64,000 nt of DNA, from the NCBI RefSeq assembly GCF_003253485.1, contig NZ_QKTX01000007.1, positions 62,001 to 126,000 on the forward strand. The letters run 5' to 3'. The position numbers were made by a program, and so were the translations under genes. This document shows positions 25,471 through 34,673 of the stretch, one piece after another. Numbering within the stretch: position 1 is the first letter of the stretch; every line of letters begins with the position of its first letter. The notes beneath the pieces were generated by a model, which saw only the letters and a program-made list of their open reading frames with translations, was not told where the DNA came from and did no database searches. This DNA comes from Algoriphagus aquaeductus (GTDB lineage: Bacteria; Bacteroidota; Bacteroidia; Cytophagales; Cyclobacteriaceae).

Positions 25471-25606
25471 AAAACAAAGCCAAATATTATTTGGTTCTGG
25501 CCTATCTTTTTTATCTGAAAAACAATGAGCTCCTGAATGACTTTTCGGATCCATTCAGAATCATTTCTCTCATCATTTGCCATTAGGCAGTGATGAAAAG
25601 AGAAAG

Positions 25607-26608
25607 TTACTCTTGCGGATTTCTGTTCCTCCAAAGGGATATCCAAGCCATCATCAGGAATGCCAATGCCCAAGGTCCTATTTGAGGAAGAAAAGCCAAA
25701 CTGAAAATGGCCAAATAGTAGGGAACGGCAAGCACAAACCCGATCAAAAATTTCCAAGTGGATGTGAATACCTCATCTTTTACACTAGGCGCCTTCCATA
25801 GCCAAATCCAATACAAAGGCAGGTGAAAAATTTTCATCACTTTGTTGTTGAATCCTCCGATGGGTTCTACAGGAGCAGTAACTTTTTCGGATAAAAGAAA
25901 CTGTTCTACCTCAGATTTGCTGCTGACGTCCACGCGTTTGGCCAAGAGCTTTTCCAAGGACTGAGCATAATTTTCGTCCGGAATCTGTACGGTCAAATTC
26001 CTTAATGCCTGCTCCGTTTTTTTGGTTAGCAAACCTGACTTGGATGGCGGCATATCCACCGGAATGGCCTGACCAAACGTGATTCGGACTAGGCTTCCTG
26101 ATCTTTTATGGGCACTGAAGTCCAGGCCTACGGGTAAAATCACAGGTTTTGACTCCGGGAATTTTTCCAACAGGCCAAAAGCCATTCTGGTAAACCCTTT
26201 GCTCAATGGCCTGACATTTCTAACCAGGCTATGGCTTCCTTCAGCGAAAATAATCACACAGCCGTTTTTGCTCAGGACATCATAGGTTTGGTCAAAGGTC
26301 TGCTGATTCTGCTGAAGTGTTGAAAACCCGTCACGAACCCGATACACGGGCAGCATGCGGATAATATGAAGCAATTTGGCAGCAAAAGGATGCTTAAAAG
26401 CAGAAGCTCGGGTTAAAAAATAGGGATTCAGCCGGGTATGGGTGGCCAGAAGCAGCGGGTCAATCAGGGCATTTTGGTGGTTGGCTACCAAGATGACCGG
26501 CCTGTTTTTGGGAATATTCTCTTTGCCTTTGACGATGATTTTTCTAAAATATCCATGCAAAGCGACTTTTACCAATAGCCGTAAAATGGCATTTATAAGA
26601 TTTTTCAT
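25607..26608 (-). CDS. PlsC-type 1-acyl-sn-glycerol-3-phosphate acyltransferase
   Basis: 333 aa from ATG 26608. Acylates lysophosphatidate or a related lipid at the inner membrane. Acyltransferase block I ANHQNALIDPLL (the Bacteroidota NHxN...D variant with one extra residue between His and Asp), FAEGSHS (block III), and PVGLDF (block IV). C-terminal membrane helices (~285-325). The ATG overlaps the TGA of the upstream BASS gene (ATGA), which fixes the start and implies translational coupling. Upstream in-frame codons lie inside the BASS gene. Confidence 0.85.
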   Translation of the reverse strand: MKNLINAILRLLVKVALHGYFRKIIVKGKENIPKNRPVILVANHQNALIDPLLLATHTRLNPYFLTRASAFKHPFAAKLLHIIRMLPVYRVRDGFSTLQQNQQTFDQTYDVLSKNGCVIIFAEGSHSLVRNVRPLSKGFTRMAFGLLEKFPESKPVILPVGLDFSAHKRSGSLVRITFGQAIPVDMPPSKSGLLTKKTEQALRNLTVQIPDENYAQSLEKLLAKRVDVSSKSEVEQFLLSEKVTAPVEPIGGFNNKVMKIFHLPLYWIWLWKAPSVKDEVFTSTWKFLIGFVLAVPYYLAIFSLAFLPQIGPWALAFLMMAWISLWRNRNPQE

Positions 26609-27507
26609 TCCATTTTTCTCCATAAGCCGGCGATTGTCAAGCCCGAAATCAAGTGCCAAATGCCCCACCAGGCAGCGATGATCGCCATGCCACCCAATCC
26701 TTCAAAATAGGTGAAAATCAGAACCAGACCCAATCCGGAATTTTGGATTCCTGTTTCGATGGTTAAGGTTTTGGTATCAGGTTTTGGCAATTGACCCAGT
26801 TTGGCAGAGATCCATCCTCCAAACAGGGCGGTGAGATTATGAGCCAATACCCACAGGAAAATCACCCCGATATATTGCAGGAAAGTCTTGAAATTACCGG
26901 CAAATGCCAATACGATAAAGGCAGCAAATATCAGGATGCTGAGCGGTTTTAAAATTTTGGATACGCGATCGGCAACCAAGGGGAATTTTTGACGAGTCAG
27001 AATTCCCAGGATCAGGGGAATGCCCAAAATCAAGCCTACTGTGAAGAATACCTCACCGATATCCAGACTGATTTCTCTGAGCAAATGTGCTGATGGAGGA
27101 AAAAGCCCGGCCCAAAAGGTGAAGTTTAAAGGCGTAATCAGAATTGCTGCCACACTCGAAAAGGCGGTCAAACTTACCGATAGTGCGGTGTTGCCTTTGG
27201 CCAGATTGGTCAGGAAGTTCGATACATTTCCTCCCGGACAGGCAGCCACCAAAAACATCCCCAAAGCCACACTAGGAGGAGGCTGAAGCACCTGCACCAA
27301 CAGAAATGTCAAGAAAGGGAGAAGAATAAACTGAGAAAAAACTCCCAGAAAAAAACCCTTGGGATTTTTGATCAGGTAGCGAAAATCCTCCCATTTCAGA
27401 TCCAAGGCTACCCCAAACATGATCAGAGCCAAGGCTAAGTTCAGTGTCAACAGATCTCCCTGGGAAAAATTGAGCCGGATGGTGTCTAAGGGATTGGGTG
27501 AGGTCAT
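26605..27507 (-). CDS. bile acid:sodium symporter (BASS) family transporter
   Basis: 300 aa, about nine or ten hydrophobic segments. Family features: LALALIMFGVALDLKWEDFRYLIKNPK (N-terminal repeat), AACPGGNVSNFLTNLAKGNTALSVSLTAFSSVAAI (Na+-binding X-motif region with GGN) and ETGIQNSGLGLVLI (second crossing motif with E and Q). Sodium-driven uptake of an organic anion, often pantoate or a 2-keto acid rather than bile acids. Coupled to the acyltransferase by a 4-nt ATGA overlap. Confidence 0.9.
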   Translation of the reverse strand: MTSPNPLDTIRLNFSQGDLLTLNLALALIMFGVALDLKWEDFRYLIKNPKGFFLGVFSQFILLPFLTFLLVQVLQPPPSVALGMFLVAACPGGNVSNFLTNLAKGNTALSVSLTAFSSVAAILITPLNFTFWAGLFPPSAHLLREISLDIGEVFFTVGLILGIPLILGILTRQKFPLVADRVSKILKPLSILIFAAFIVLAFAGNFKTFLQYIGVIFLWVLAHNLTALFGGWISAKLGQLPKPDTKTLTIETGIQNSGLGLVLIFTYFEGLGGMAIIAAWWGIWHLISGLTIAGLWRKME

Positions 27508-27667
27508 TGAGACTAAAATCTACCGAAAAGGGGAGAAAACAAAATTCCTCTTTGCGGATCTGCTGATTGAATGGGGGTTAATTTGAGAACCAGCGACAAA
27601 AATCAGTTCAGGCAATACCGAATCGATTCGTCCAAAGTGCTCAAGAGCTGATTTTGGCTTAAAGAAA

Positions 27668-27697
27668 AAGGATAGATACCTTTCGGTAGCTATCCTT
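27668..27697 (-). terminator. Rho-independent terminator of the head-GIN lipoprotein
   Basis: AAGGATAG-a-TACC (27668-27680) pairs with GGTA-g-CTATCCTT (27685-27697). T-rich on the minus side, 25 bases beyond the stop. Confidence 0.75.
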
Positions 27698-27721
27698 CTC
27701 TTTTCAATTATCCGGTTTGGA

Positions 27722-28432
27722 TCAATTCGCTTCCACTTTTCCGATTCCGTTGATTTCTTTTTTGGTCAAGGTGGGATTTCCGGAATAGGTCACTTTTCCA
27801 ATTCCATTTACTTCCAAGGCGAGATTTCCCTCACAGTGAACCGACACTTTTCCTATTCCCGAACTCACCAAGTCCATTTCCTGAGCGATAAGTTGAGAAG
27901 CTTCCACATTACCAATCCCCTCATTCTTGAGGGAAACTCGGTCAGCTTTACCTTTCAGTTCCATATTGCCCATCATATTCAACTCGGCATCAATTTCTCT
28001 TGCTTCCAAATGCAATCGGAGATTCCCGACTCCTTCTCCCAAAATTCGAATTTGATCCGTCCGAAAAGAGTTGTTGGTTTTGATATTACCCACGCCTTTA
28101 AATTCAAATTCACGAAGGTCAGAAATAGAGAGATTGACTTTGAGATCTTTTTTGTCAAAAATTCCTGAATTGAATTCCTTCAATTCTAAAATCAAGAGAT
28201 CTCCTTCCTGAGTCACTCTAAGGTTTTCAGCCATATCCGGGTTTCCATCGATGGAAATAGATTCTGCGTCGGACTGAGTAAGCTCAAGGTTGAATATTCC
28301 GCTGATTTTCAGTCTGGAGATCCCGCTTAATTCACGGTCCTCGCTGAAGCGATTGTCGGAATCTCCGCTTGATTGACGACAGGAAAATAGGCAAATGCCC
28401 AAAAGGAATAGGAGAAATACGTGAGTTTTCAT
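27722..28432 (-). CDS. head-GIN (DUF2807) domain lipoprotein
   Basis: 236 aa. Lipoprotein signal with lipobox LFSC. After a short linker comes the head-GIN fold, a right-handed beta-helix of repeating short strands (LKISGIFNLELTQSDAESISIDGNPDMAENLRV and LEFKGVGNIKTNNSF). It ends with periodic G-(I/V)-G-(N/K) turns (GVGN, GIGN, GIGK four times) at about 16-20 residue spacing. Exposed at the cell envelope; function of the family is unknown. Single gene. Confidence 0.85.
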   Translation of the reverse strand: MKTHVFLLFLLGICLFSCRQSSGDSDNRFSEDRELSGISRLKISGIFNLELTQSDAESISIDGNPDMAENLRVTQEGDLLILELKEFNSGIFDKKDLKVNLSISDLREFEFKGVGNIKTNNSFRTDQIRILGEGVGNLRLHLEAREIDAELNMMGNMELKGKADRVSLKNEGIGNVEASQLIAQEMDLVSSGIGKVSVHCEGNLALEVNGIGKVTYSGNPTLTKKEINGIGKVEAN

Positions 28433-28677
28433 AGTGGGTAAAGTAAAAGGTCAGGCTATTGGACAGAAATATCCGTGCTTCTTTTCAAAGTACAAGGGCT
28501 TTGAAAAGATAATCTCTACACTTTCAGAATATCGTATAGATCTGAGACAAAAGTGTCCGAATTTGTGCACTGTCAGAATTGAAATTGCGCTCTGGGTTTC
28601 AAATTCAAACATTTTTCAATTGGCACCTTTCTGGTAAATCAGAAAATGAATACGAACCAATCTATTATTTAACAGAA

Positions 28678-28737
28678 ACTCCCGATCCGTCCTGGCGGAT
28701 CGGGACGGGCAATCTGCCTTCGGTAGGCAGGTTTGTC
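28678..28737. repeat. two adjacent intergenic hairpins
   Basis: CCCGATCCG-(loop)-CGGATCGGG around 28681-28706 is followed by CTGCCT-tcggt-AGGCAG around 28714-28730. Both lie immediately upstream of repeat copy B and resemble the CCCGAT/ATCGGG hairpins embedded in copies A and C. Otherwise the 417-bp gap (28433-28849) shows no gene. Confidence 0.55.
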
Positions 28738-28760
28738 CGGTAAAAACAAAACACAATCAT

Positions 28761-28849
28761 ATGAAATGCCCATGAGTAAATGCTTCTCACACAGGGGAAT
28801 GATTATCCGGGGCATTCCATCTGGCCATTAAAAATCAAATTATAAACAG
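28761..28849 (+). repeat. structured intergenic repeat, copy B
   Basis: Shares ATGAAATGCCCATGAG, TTCTCACACA, GGAATGATTATCC and the end AAATCAAATTATAAACAG with copy A, but lacks the internal CCCGAT/ATCGGG insertions. Its last base abuts the ATG of the next lipoprotein gene. Confidence 0.75.
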
Positions 28850-29386
28850 ATGAAAAGTAAAATTTCTTGGGATCTTGTCTTTATTCTGATCCTGCTTTTG
28901 TCCCTTTTTTCCTGTACCACAGAGGAGACCCCGGAGCGTAATGCCAACTCTTTGGTCGGACCTTGGAAGCCTCAGACAGAAGGCTTTATTCAACTTCTGG
29001 TCAACGGTACTCAAACCCAACCGGAGCAATTCGGAATCGAGGTCTTGGGAGTAGATCCGTCCACTGCTGCCGATGAAGCCAAAAAATTTCTTTCCCAAAC
29101 CCTTCTTGGTCCCATTTCCTGGGAAAAAGAACAGGTGACCTTGTTCGCAGATGGTTCTTTTATGGTTCTGTCTGTAGCGGGAGAGGAAACAGGCGGGTGG
29201 AAAATGCTGAACAATAACAGTGTTTTTCAGCTGACTTCAGATCAATTTCCAGACCTGTATTACGATTTCCAAGTGGATCAATTCACGAATTCTCAATTGA
29301 TTCTTTCCAAGAAGGTCGAATTGTCTGTGATCGGACCAGAGACCGAAAAGGCATGGATAGAACTCAAAATCCATCTAAACAGGTGA
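28850..29386 (+). CDS. lipoprotein, lipocalin-like, unknown function
   Basis: 178 aa. Lipoprotein signal (DLVFILILLLSLFSC, lipobox LFSC), then TTEETPERNANSLVGPWKPQTEGF. The layout (opening LVGPW, alternating strands, GGWKMLNNNSVFQLT) resembles the lipocalin-like/DUF4923 lipoproteins of Bacteroidota, but I cannot name the family firmly. Its stop is followed after three bases by the methyltransferase start, so the two form an operon. Leader sequence is repeat copy B. Confidence 0.65.
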   Translation: MKSKISWDLVFILILLLSLFSCTTEETPERNANSLVGPWKPQTEGFIQLLVNGTQTQPEQFGIEVLGVDPSTAADEAKKFLSQTLLGPISWEKEQVTLFADGSFMVLSVAGEETGGWKMLNNNSVFQLTSDQFPDLYYDFQVDQFTNSQLILSKKVELSVIGPETEKAWIELKIHLNR

Positions 29387-29389
29387 ATT

Positions 29390-30463
29390 ATGTGTTCTGT
29401 ATGTGCAATGGATTCGGCCAAAGCAGAAGGCTTTGCCGAATCTCTCGTTGATTTGATCAATAAGGGAGCTTTGGCTGTGATGATTTCCATTGGCCATCAA
29501 ACCGGGCTTTTTGATCGAATGGCCGAATTGAAGAAATTCACAAGTCAATCATTGGCAGACTATTCCGGGCTGAATGAACGCTATGTGAGGGAATGGCTCA
29601 AAGCTATGGCCGCAGGTAAAATTATTGAATGGAGTTCAGAACCAGCGGAGTTTTACTTCCCGTCGGAGCATGCAGCTTTCTTGACCCGAAAGCATGGAAG
29701 CGACAATATGGCACTCTATACCCAATATATCCAGGTCCTTGCTTCCGTAGAGCAGTCCATTTTATCCTGCTTTTATCAGGGTGGAGGAGTCCCATATTCT
29801 GCCTATGAAAGATTTCATGAGGTCATGGCCGAAGACAGCAGACAAACTATTCTTGCGCCTCTTTTGGACCAAATCCTTCCTTTGATTCCGGATCTGACTC
29901 AAAAACTGGCCACTGGAATTGAGGTCATGGACATTGGCTGCGGTCGGGGTAAATCGATGATCAAACTGGCCGAAAACTTTCCTAATTCCCGATTTATGGG
30001 CATCGATCTATGTGCCGAGCCCCTGGAATCTGCGAGGGAAGAAGTGAGGAGAAAAAATTTGACCAATATTCAGTTCAAACAGGCTGATCTGACTGCTTTC
30101 CGTCCGGCAGGAAAATTTGAGCTGATCACCGCATTTGATGCCGTTCATGACCAAGCCCGGCCGGATTTGGTTCTGCGAACCGTCTATGAAAGTTTGAATG
30201 ATGAAGGGCATTTTTTGATGCAGGATATCGATGGCTCCGAACACTTGGAAAAAAACCTGGAGCATCCTTTTTCTCCACTGCTTTACACGATTTCTACCAT
30301 GCATTGCATGTCAGTCTCCCTGGCACAGGGAGGCTTGGGACTTGGTACCCTCTGGGGGGTAGAAATGGCCAATCGGATGCTGCGGGAAGCTGGATTTACC
30401 CAAATCCGGGAGAATAGACTGCCACACGATCCCATGAATTGTTATTTCATCGTACGAAAGTAA
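29390..30463 (+). CDS. class I SAM-dependent methyltransferase with winged-helix N-terminus
   Basis: 357 aa. N-terminal winged-helix-like dimerisation part (about 30-130: ALAVMISIGHQTGLFDRMAELKKFTSQSLADYSGLNERYVREWLKAMA), as in Rv2258c-type and O-methyltransferase proteins. Then a Rossmann domain with motif I VMDIGCGRGKSMIKLAE, MGIDLCAEPLESA, FKQADLTAF and ITAFDAVHDQARP. A CxxC (MCSVC) opens the protein; a second ATG at 29408 would remove it. Substrate unknown (small molecule likely). Operon with the preceding lipoprotein; hairpin terminator behind. Confidence 0.85.
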   Translation: MCSVCAMDSAKAEGFAESLVDLINKGALAVMISIGHQTGLFDRMAELKKFTSQSLADYSGLNERYVREWLKAMAAGKIIEWSSEPAEFYFPSEHAAFLTRKHGSDNMALYTQYIQVLASVEQSILSCFYQGGGVPYSAYERFHEVMAEDSRQTILAPLLDQILPLIPDLTQKLATGIEVMDIGCGRGKSMIKLAENFPNSRFMGIDLCAEPLESAREEVRRKNLTNIQFKQADLTAFRPAGKFELITAFDAVHDQARPDLVLRTVYESLNDEGHFLMQDIDGSEHLEKNLEHPFSPLLYTISTMHCMSVSLAQGGLGLGTLWGVEMANRMLREAGFTQIRENRLPHDPMNCYFIVRK

Positions 30464-30473
30464 GTCAAGGTTT

Positions 30474-30501
30474 GAAAAGGAGATCGAGCGGTCTCCTTTT
30501 C
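30474..30501. terminator. hairpin terminator after the methyltransferase
   Basis: GAAAAGGAGA (30474-30483) pairs with TCTCCTTTTC (30492-30501). Lies between convergent genes; short T-run. Confidence 0.65.
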
Positions 30502-30521
30502 TGGAGAAAAAATTCCACTGC

Positions 30522-31160
30522 TTAGGATTCTGAGTACTTTAGGTTTTGGATAAATGCTACCAGCTGAGCTGAGTTTTTTAATCCCAGTTTTTGAATAAGA
30601 TTTCTTCGGTGTGTGTTTACTGTCAAATCACTGAGAAAAAGTTGTTTTGCAATTTCCGAGGAGGTCAATCCTTCAGCGACCAGATTGGCAATTTGTTTTT
30701 CGCGCTTACTGAGAATATTTAATCTTGACTGTGGTCTTTGGGTGCTATGGCTAATTGGCAATAGGAAATAAAAAGTGGGGATGTTGGACATTGCATTTTT
30801 TATGGCATCAAGCAGTTCCTTTTTGCTGATCGACTTGGGCAAAAAACCTATAGCACCGGCACCTTGACATTTTTTCATGACTTCCGGATTTGTTTCCATG
30901 GTCAATATGATCACTTTACTTTCCTGGCAAACTGCCTTTAGATGTCGAAGGGAATCCAATCCATTTGAATCCGGAAGAAAATAATCCAACAGAATAAGAT
31001 CGGGCTGAAGTTTTGAGCTAATGCTAAGGCCCTGTTGGAAATTTTCAGCATGAACTAATTTTTCAATGAAGGTTTCATTTCCAAGAAGAGAATAGATCCC
31101 TTGCGCAAAGAGTAGGTGATCGTCAATATGGACTATTTTTAACTCGGTGAAATTAAGCAT
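30522..31160 (-). CDS. NarL/LuxR-type response regulator
   Basis: 212 aa. Receiver domain with IDDH (12-15), phospho-acceptor D59 (LILLDYFLPDSNG), ILTMETN switch and FLPKSIS lysine, then a GerE/LuxR HTH (about 145-205: LSKREKQIANLVAEGLTSSEIAKQLFLSDLTVNTHRRNLIQKLGLKN). Transcription factor for the 7TMR-DISM kinase just upstream, whose stop overlaps its first 8 bases. The regulon is not apparent from this window. Confidence 0.93.
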   Translation of the reverse strand: MLNFTELKIVHIDDHLLFAQGIYSLLGNETFIEKLVHAENFQQGLSISSKLQPDLILLDYFLPDSNGLDSLRHLKAVCQESKVIILTMETNPEVMKKCQGAGAIGFLPKSISKKELLDAIKNAMSNIPTFYFLLPISHSTQRPQSRLNILSKREKQIANLVAEGLTSSEIAKQLFLSDLTVNTHRRNLIQKLGLKNSAQLVAFIQNLKYSES

Positions 31161-33027
31161 TCAAGGGAATGATAATAGTTAATGTGGTACCTGATGAATT
31201 GGTTTCCATCTCAAAGGTGCCTTTGAGGTATTTGACTCGCTCTTGGATATTTTTTAATCCAATACCATTAGAACTTGATAATTGATCCATCCCTTTACCA
31301 TTATCTTCAGCAATAAGTTCAATTATTCCATCCTGCTCAGCTATACTCAGCAAAACCTCGCTGGCTTGGGCATGCTTGACTATATTTTGCAGAAGTTCAT
31401 TGGAAATTCGATACAAAATTAACTGAAGCGATTTGGGAAGAGGACTGTTTACCTGAAAATAAAAATTGAAGTCAACTCCAAATTTCTGATTTAGCAGCGC
31501 CAGTTGCATTTTTAGGACGTTTTCAAGTCCATTTTCTTCTAAATGGTGAGGGGTTAGGTTGTGACTGAGAGACCTTGCCTCCTGGATGCTCTGGCGGATC
31601 AGCTGCTTAAACTCCTCCATAACATCCGAAGAATACTGGTCTGATAGGCTTTCTGTTTTAATGTAAAGACTCGCAAGGATACCACCGATACTGTCATGTA
31701 AATCTCTTCCAAGACGCTGTCTTTCATCTTCTTGGACTTGGATCAGCCGATCTGCCATCTTTTTCTCCTTCTCAAGCATCTCAATGGACAATTCTTCCTT
31801 TTCCTTCTTGAACAAAGAAGCCCTGCGGGCAAAAGCGGCGGTAATTATGCCCGTTTCAATCATTAACCCAAACGCACTTCCAAAATCCACCAGATAATGC
31901 GAAAGACCCAAAGGAAGGATTTTTTGGTTTAACTGTAAGATAATTCCGAATAATACCAGAAAGGCAATTCCTACGAAATAATAGCCTGCCAACGGAGCCT
32001 TGGCTTTCCATTGCTGAAAAGGATAGTACAATACCCAAATACTGGAGAAGAGAGAAACCACCAGTGTTATATTGAGAAGTTGAATCTTTAGTTCGGTGTC
32101 ATCCAACACATCCGGAAATAGGAGTATGGAAAAAATCATAAGAATTTGAACCAGCATAGTTATCCAGATCAATTTGGCCGTAATCTTCCCTGCTTTTTTT
32201 GGAGGAAAAAATATCACCACTAAGAGGAGAATCAGCACATTGGTCAATAAATTAAAAAAAGGTCTTGCTTTTCCAACCCAGACCACCCCCTCAGGCCAGA
32301 GATACTGAAAAGTGAGCCCCCAGTGCGTCGCCAGCCAAAAAGAGATAGAAAGTACGTAAGCGGCATAGACCGCTCCACTCCAAGACTTGAGCTCTTTGGC
32401 AAAAAAGAGGGCAAAGATGAACACGATGCTCATCCAGCCCAAAAACAATCCCATAACTAATGTATCTATGGATTTCCGATGATAGAAGGCCTGAAAATCC
32501 AATAGTTCAGGTTCGATATGAAAGGTCTCGCCAACTTTATCCAAAAGGAATAAATACTCCTCCGTACTGCGAGCAGGAACATTTAGAGGCATAACTAAGT
32601 CTCTATCTGAAAATGGCCGTTGATGGAAGGGAAATAGATCACCTGCTTTTTGGAATACCTCGCTTGATTTATTTTTATAAACCAAGATGCGGTTGATATG
32701 TGGATTATTTGGAATGAGTAGAAGTGGAAGAATAGAATCCGTGGTATTGGTGACTGAAAATCCAAGCCACCACTTATTGCGGGTTATTCCCGAGTTAAAC
32801 CGGGTTTTTTCATAAGTAAGAGTATCCGAGATTTCCCATGCTTTTTCAGGTGAGAAATCTTCATCGGCAAAAATGCCAAATCGAGGGCTCTGTCTGATTT
32901 CTGGGGTACAGGAAATCAGCAAAAAAAACGAAGTAACTACTAAATAAACCCTTGGAATAGGGTCAAGCTTTTGCAAAAATTCATGAAAACGGAATTCAGG
33001 ATAAAATCTTGAGTAAGAAGATCGCAA
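31153..33027 (-). CDS. 7TMR-DISM sensor histidine kinase (NarX-type HisKA_3)
   Basis: 624 aa. N-terminal lipoprotein-like signal (VTSFFLLISC), an extracytoplasmic DISMED2-type sugar-binding-like domain (~50-180), seven membrane helices (~188-400), a coiled coil, then HisKA_3 with phospho-acceptor H444 in ERQRLGRDLHDSIGG. HATPase_c follows with N-box SNELLQNIVKHA, G1 EDNGKGMDQL and G2 GIGLKNIQERV. No ATG or GTG is available at the 5' end; TTG 33027 or TTG 32976 must serve, and the latter puts a signal peptide directly at the N-terminus. Cotranscribed with the LuxR-type regulator (8-nt overlap). Confidence 0.9.
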   Translation of the reverse strand: MRSSYSRFYPEFRFHEFLQKLDPIPRVYLVVTSFFLLISCTPEIRQSPRFGIFADEDFSPEKAWEISDTLTYEKTRFNSGITRNKWWLGFSVTNTTDSILPLLLIPNNPHINRILVYKNKSSEVFQKAGDLFPFHQRPFSDRDLVMPLNVPARSTEEYLFLLDKVGETFHIEPELLDFQAFYHRKSIDTLVMGLFLGWMSIVFIFALFFAKELKSWSGAVYAAYVLSISFWLATHWGLTFQYLWPEGVVWVGKARPFFNLLTNVLILLLVVIFFPPKKAGKITAKLIWITMLVQILMIFSILLFPDVLDDTELKIQLLNITLVVSLFSSIWVLYYPFQQWKAKAPLAGYYFVGIAFLVLFGIILQLNQKILPLGLSHYLVDFGSAFGLMIETGIITAAFARRASLFKKEKEELSIEMLEKEKKMADRLIQVQEDERQRLGRDLHDSIGGILASLYIKTESLSDQYSSDVMEEFKQLIRQSIQEARSLSHNLTPHHLEENGLENVLKMQLALLNQKFGVDFNFYFQVNSPLPKSLQLILYRISNELLQNIVKHAQASEVLLSIAEQDGIIELIAEDNGKGMDQLSSSNGIGLKNIQERVKYLKGTFEMETNSSGTTLTIIIPLNA

Positions 33028-33260
33028 ACGGGATAGGATTGGGTGAATTGATCTCTAATATAAATACTGAAACATGTTTTCAGTCATTCCTTAAAAAAAT
33101 ACCTATTTCTTGGTATTGAACGCTTCCGTGAAATAAATCAATATTGGGATGTCGATCCTTCCGGTAAATTATTACTACCTGAAAAAACCAAAACTCGACT
33201 TTATAGCCCGATGTCTCAAAAAAAAGTAGGTTCTCTTCGATTTCCGGAAAGATTAAAAAT

Positions 33261-34316
33261 TTGTTGGTAAGAACGATTTTTTTTCTGATTTGCCTCTTTC
33301 CATTAACCGGATGTGAATTTTTTAATGCTGAAGTCAAAGAATATCTATTTCAGTTTAACTCAGCAGATGGATCATTGGATAAGGTGATAGCCAATGGTTA
33401 TTTACTGATTGATGGAGTGAAGACCGATATCAGTACCAGTAATATCCAAGAACTCTCGGTTTCTGAAGAGTTTATTTTCCTGACAGCAGTCATCGGCGGA
33501 GACACCTATTACCTAAGAGTCCCTTCCCAAAGTAAAAGCTTTGACCTTGTTGAAGACTATTTGCCAGATGCAATGACCTTTCTGAGTAATCTTTATACAC
33601 CTACCGGGGGCATAGGGAGTTTATCCAATTACTCGGTCAAAGCCGTAGATACTTATGAAGGTTCTGGAAGTTTTGACTTGACAGCAGTGGGAGACTTCAT
33701 GGCCAATAATTCAACTCAGCCCAAAGCCATCGTTTTTGAATTCGGAATTGATTTTGATACCAAACGAACGGGTGGACTGGCCGGTGGTGGAGGAAGCGGC
33801 AACGGTTCGGGGTCTTCGGGAAACTCAGGATCTACATCCTGTGTAAATTTGATTGAAGCCAAAAACTTGGTTAGCTATTGGCCTCAAATCACCTCCGGTA
33901 ATGCTACAGGAACAGGAAAACGAGTAGCCGGTAACTCTATTTTTGCAGACTATAAAACTTCAGATGTAGCCTTGGTACTCGAAGGAAGTGCAGGGGGGAC
34001 ACGATATGTTGTTCAACTCATGTTTACGGCTTCCAATTTGACCGCAAATAAAACGCTTGAATTTAGAAATGCAGGGACTGGAACCGGACTTACCAATATC
34101 GGTGCCGTTGGAAGATTGATTGCCTTCAACGGTACCGTGAATGATGATTGGAGGACGAATCGGGATTTTGGTAAAAACAAAAACATGGGCACACTCAGAA
34201 TATTGACTGTAATTCCGAAAATTACGGGAACCTATTCCTTTCAAGCCTCCGGTGACGGATATCCTTCGTCAAACAATCAGTTTGTCAATGTCAGTGGCAC
34301 TTTTTGCATTGATTAG
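33261..34316 (+). CDS. lipoprotein of unknown function (TTG start)
   Basis: 351 aa. TTG at 33261 (or 33264) starts a signal with lipobox LTGC; no ATG or GTG lies between the previous in-frame stop (33204) and the signal. Residues ~25-165 form a beta-rich domain, then a Gly/Ser linker (GGLAGGGGSGNGSGSSGNSGS, ~171-191), then a second domain beginning with SCVNL and ending in FCID, possibly closed by a disulfide. I recognise no family. Likely surface-exposed. The rare start codon suggests low expression or a start outside the reading shown. Confidence 0.6.
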   Translation: MLVRTIFFLICLFPLTGCEFFNAEVKEYLFQFNSADGSLDKVIANGYLLIDGVKTDISTSNIQELSVSEEFIFLTAVIGGDTYYLRVPSQSKSFDLVEDYLPDAMTFLSNLYTPTGGIGSLSNYSVKAVDTYEGSGSFDLTAVGDFMANNSTQPKAIVFEFGIDFDTKRTGGLAGGGGSGNGSGSSGNSGSTSCVNLIEAKNLVSYWPQITSGNATGTGKRVAGNSIFADYKTSDVALVLEGSAGGTRYVVQLMFTASNLTANKTLEFRNAGTGTGLTNIGAVGRLIAFNGTVNDDWRTNRDFGKNKNMGTLRILTVIPKITGTYSFQASGDGYPSSNNQFVNVSGTFCID

Positions 34317-34673
34317 TCCTGCATTTAAGCCGAATTGGTTTGCTTAGGGTCAAAAGTCGTTCCTGCATGGTATATCCCTTGACCATTTGAAAAATTAAAA
34401 TTCTGTTGTTGCATAAAAGATTCAAACCTGAGTAGTCTCAAATCTTAAGAAATTCTTTGCTTATCAGTGAGGATGTCAGAGAAATTTTGGTTTGGGTGAG
34501 ATCTCCTCCATAATTAAGGAAAAGCTTATCCATACCTACAGTTCAACCTTAATTTTGTCGGGTTGAAATCCGTTTTTATTCATCTGAACCTCCTTTTTTC
34601 TGCTGGTAAAAACATATAAAAAGCGCTGTAGTTCATTGGTTATTAATCGTTTAACCCTTAAACAGTAAAACCA
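34317..34673. other. 357-bp intergenic gap
   Basis: No coding frame, hairpin terminator or consensus promoter is convincing here. The stretch just before the FAS1 gene holds a loose GGTTA...TAACC inverted repeat (about 34639-34659), the only structure noticed. Confidence 0.4.

Noticed and set aside
28434..28637. A 67-codon plus-strand frame in the gap before the lipoprotein
   Set aside because: No recognisable signature, no promoter, no conserved start; the gap is better explained by repeats.
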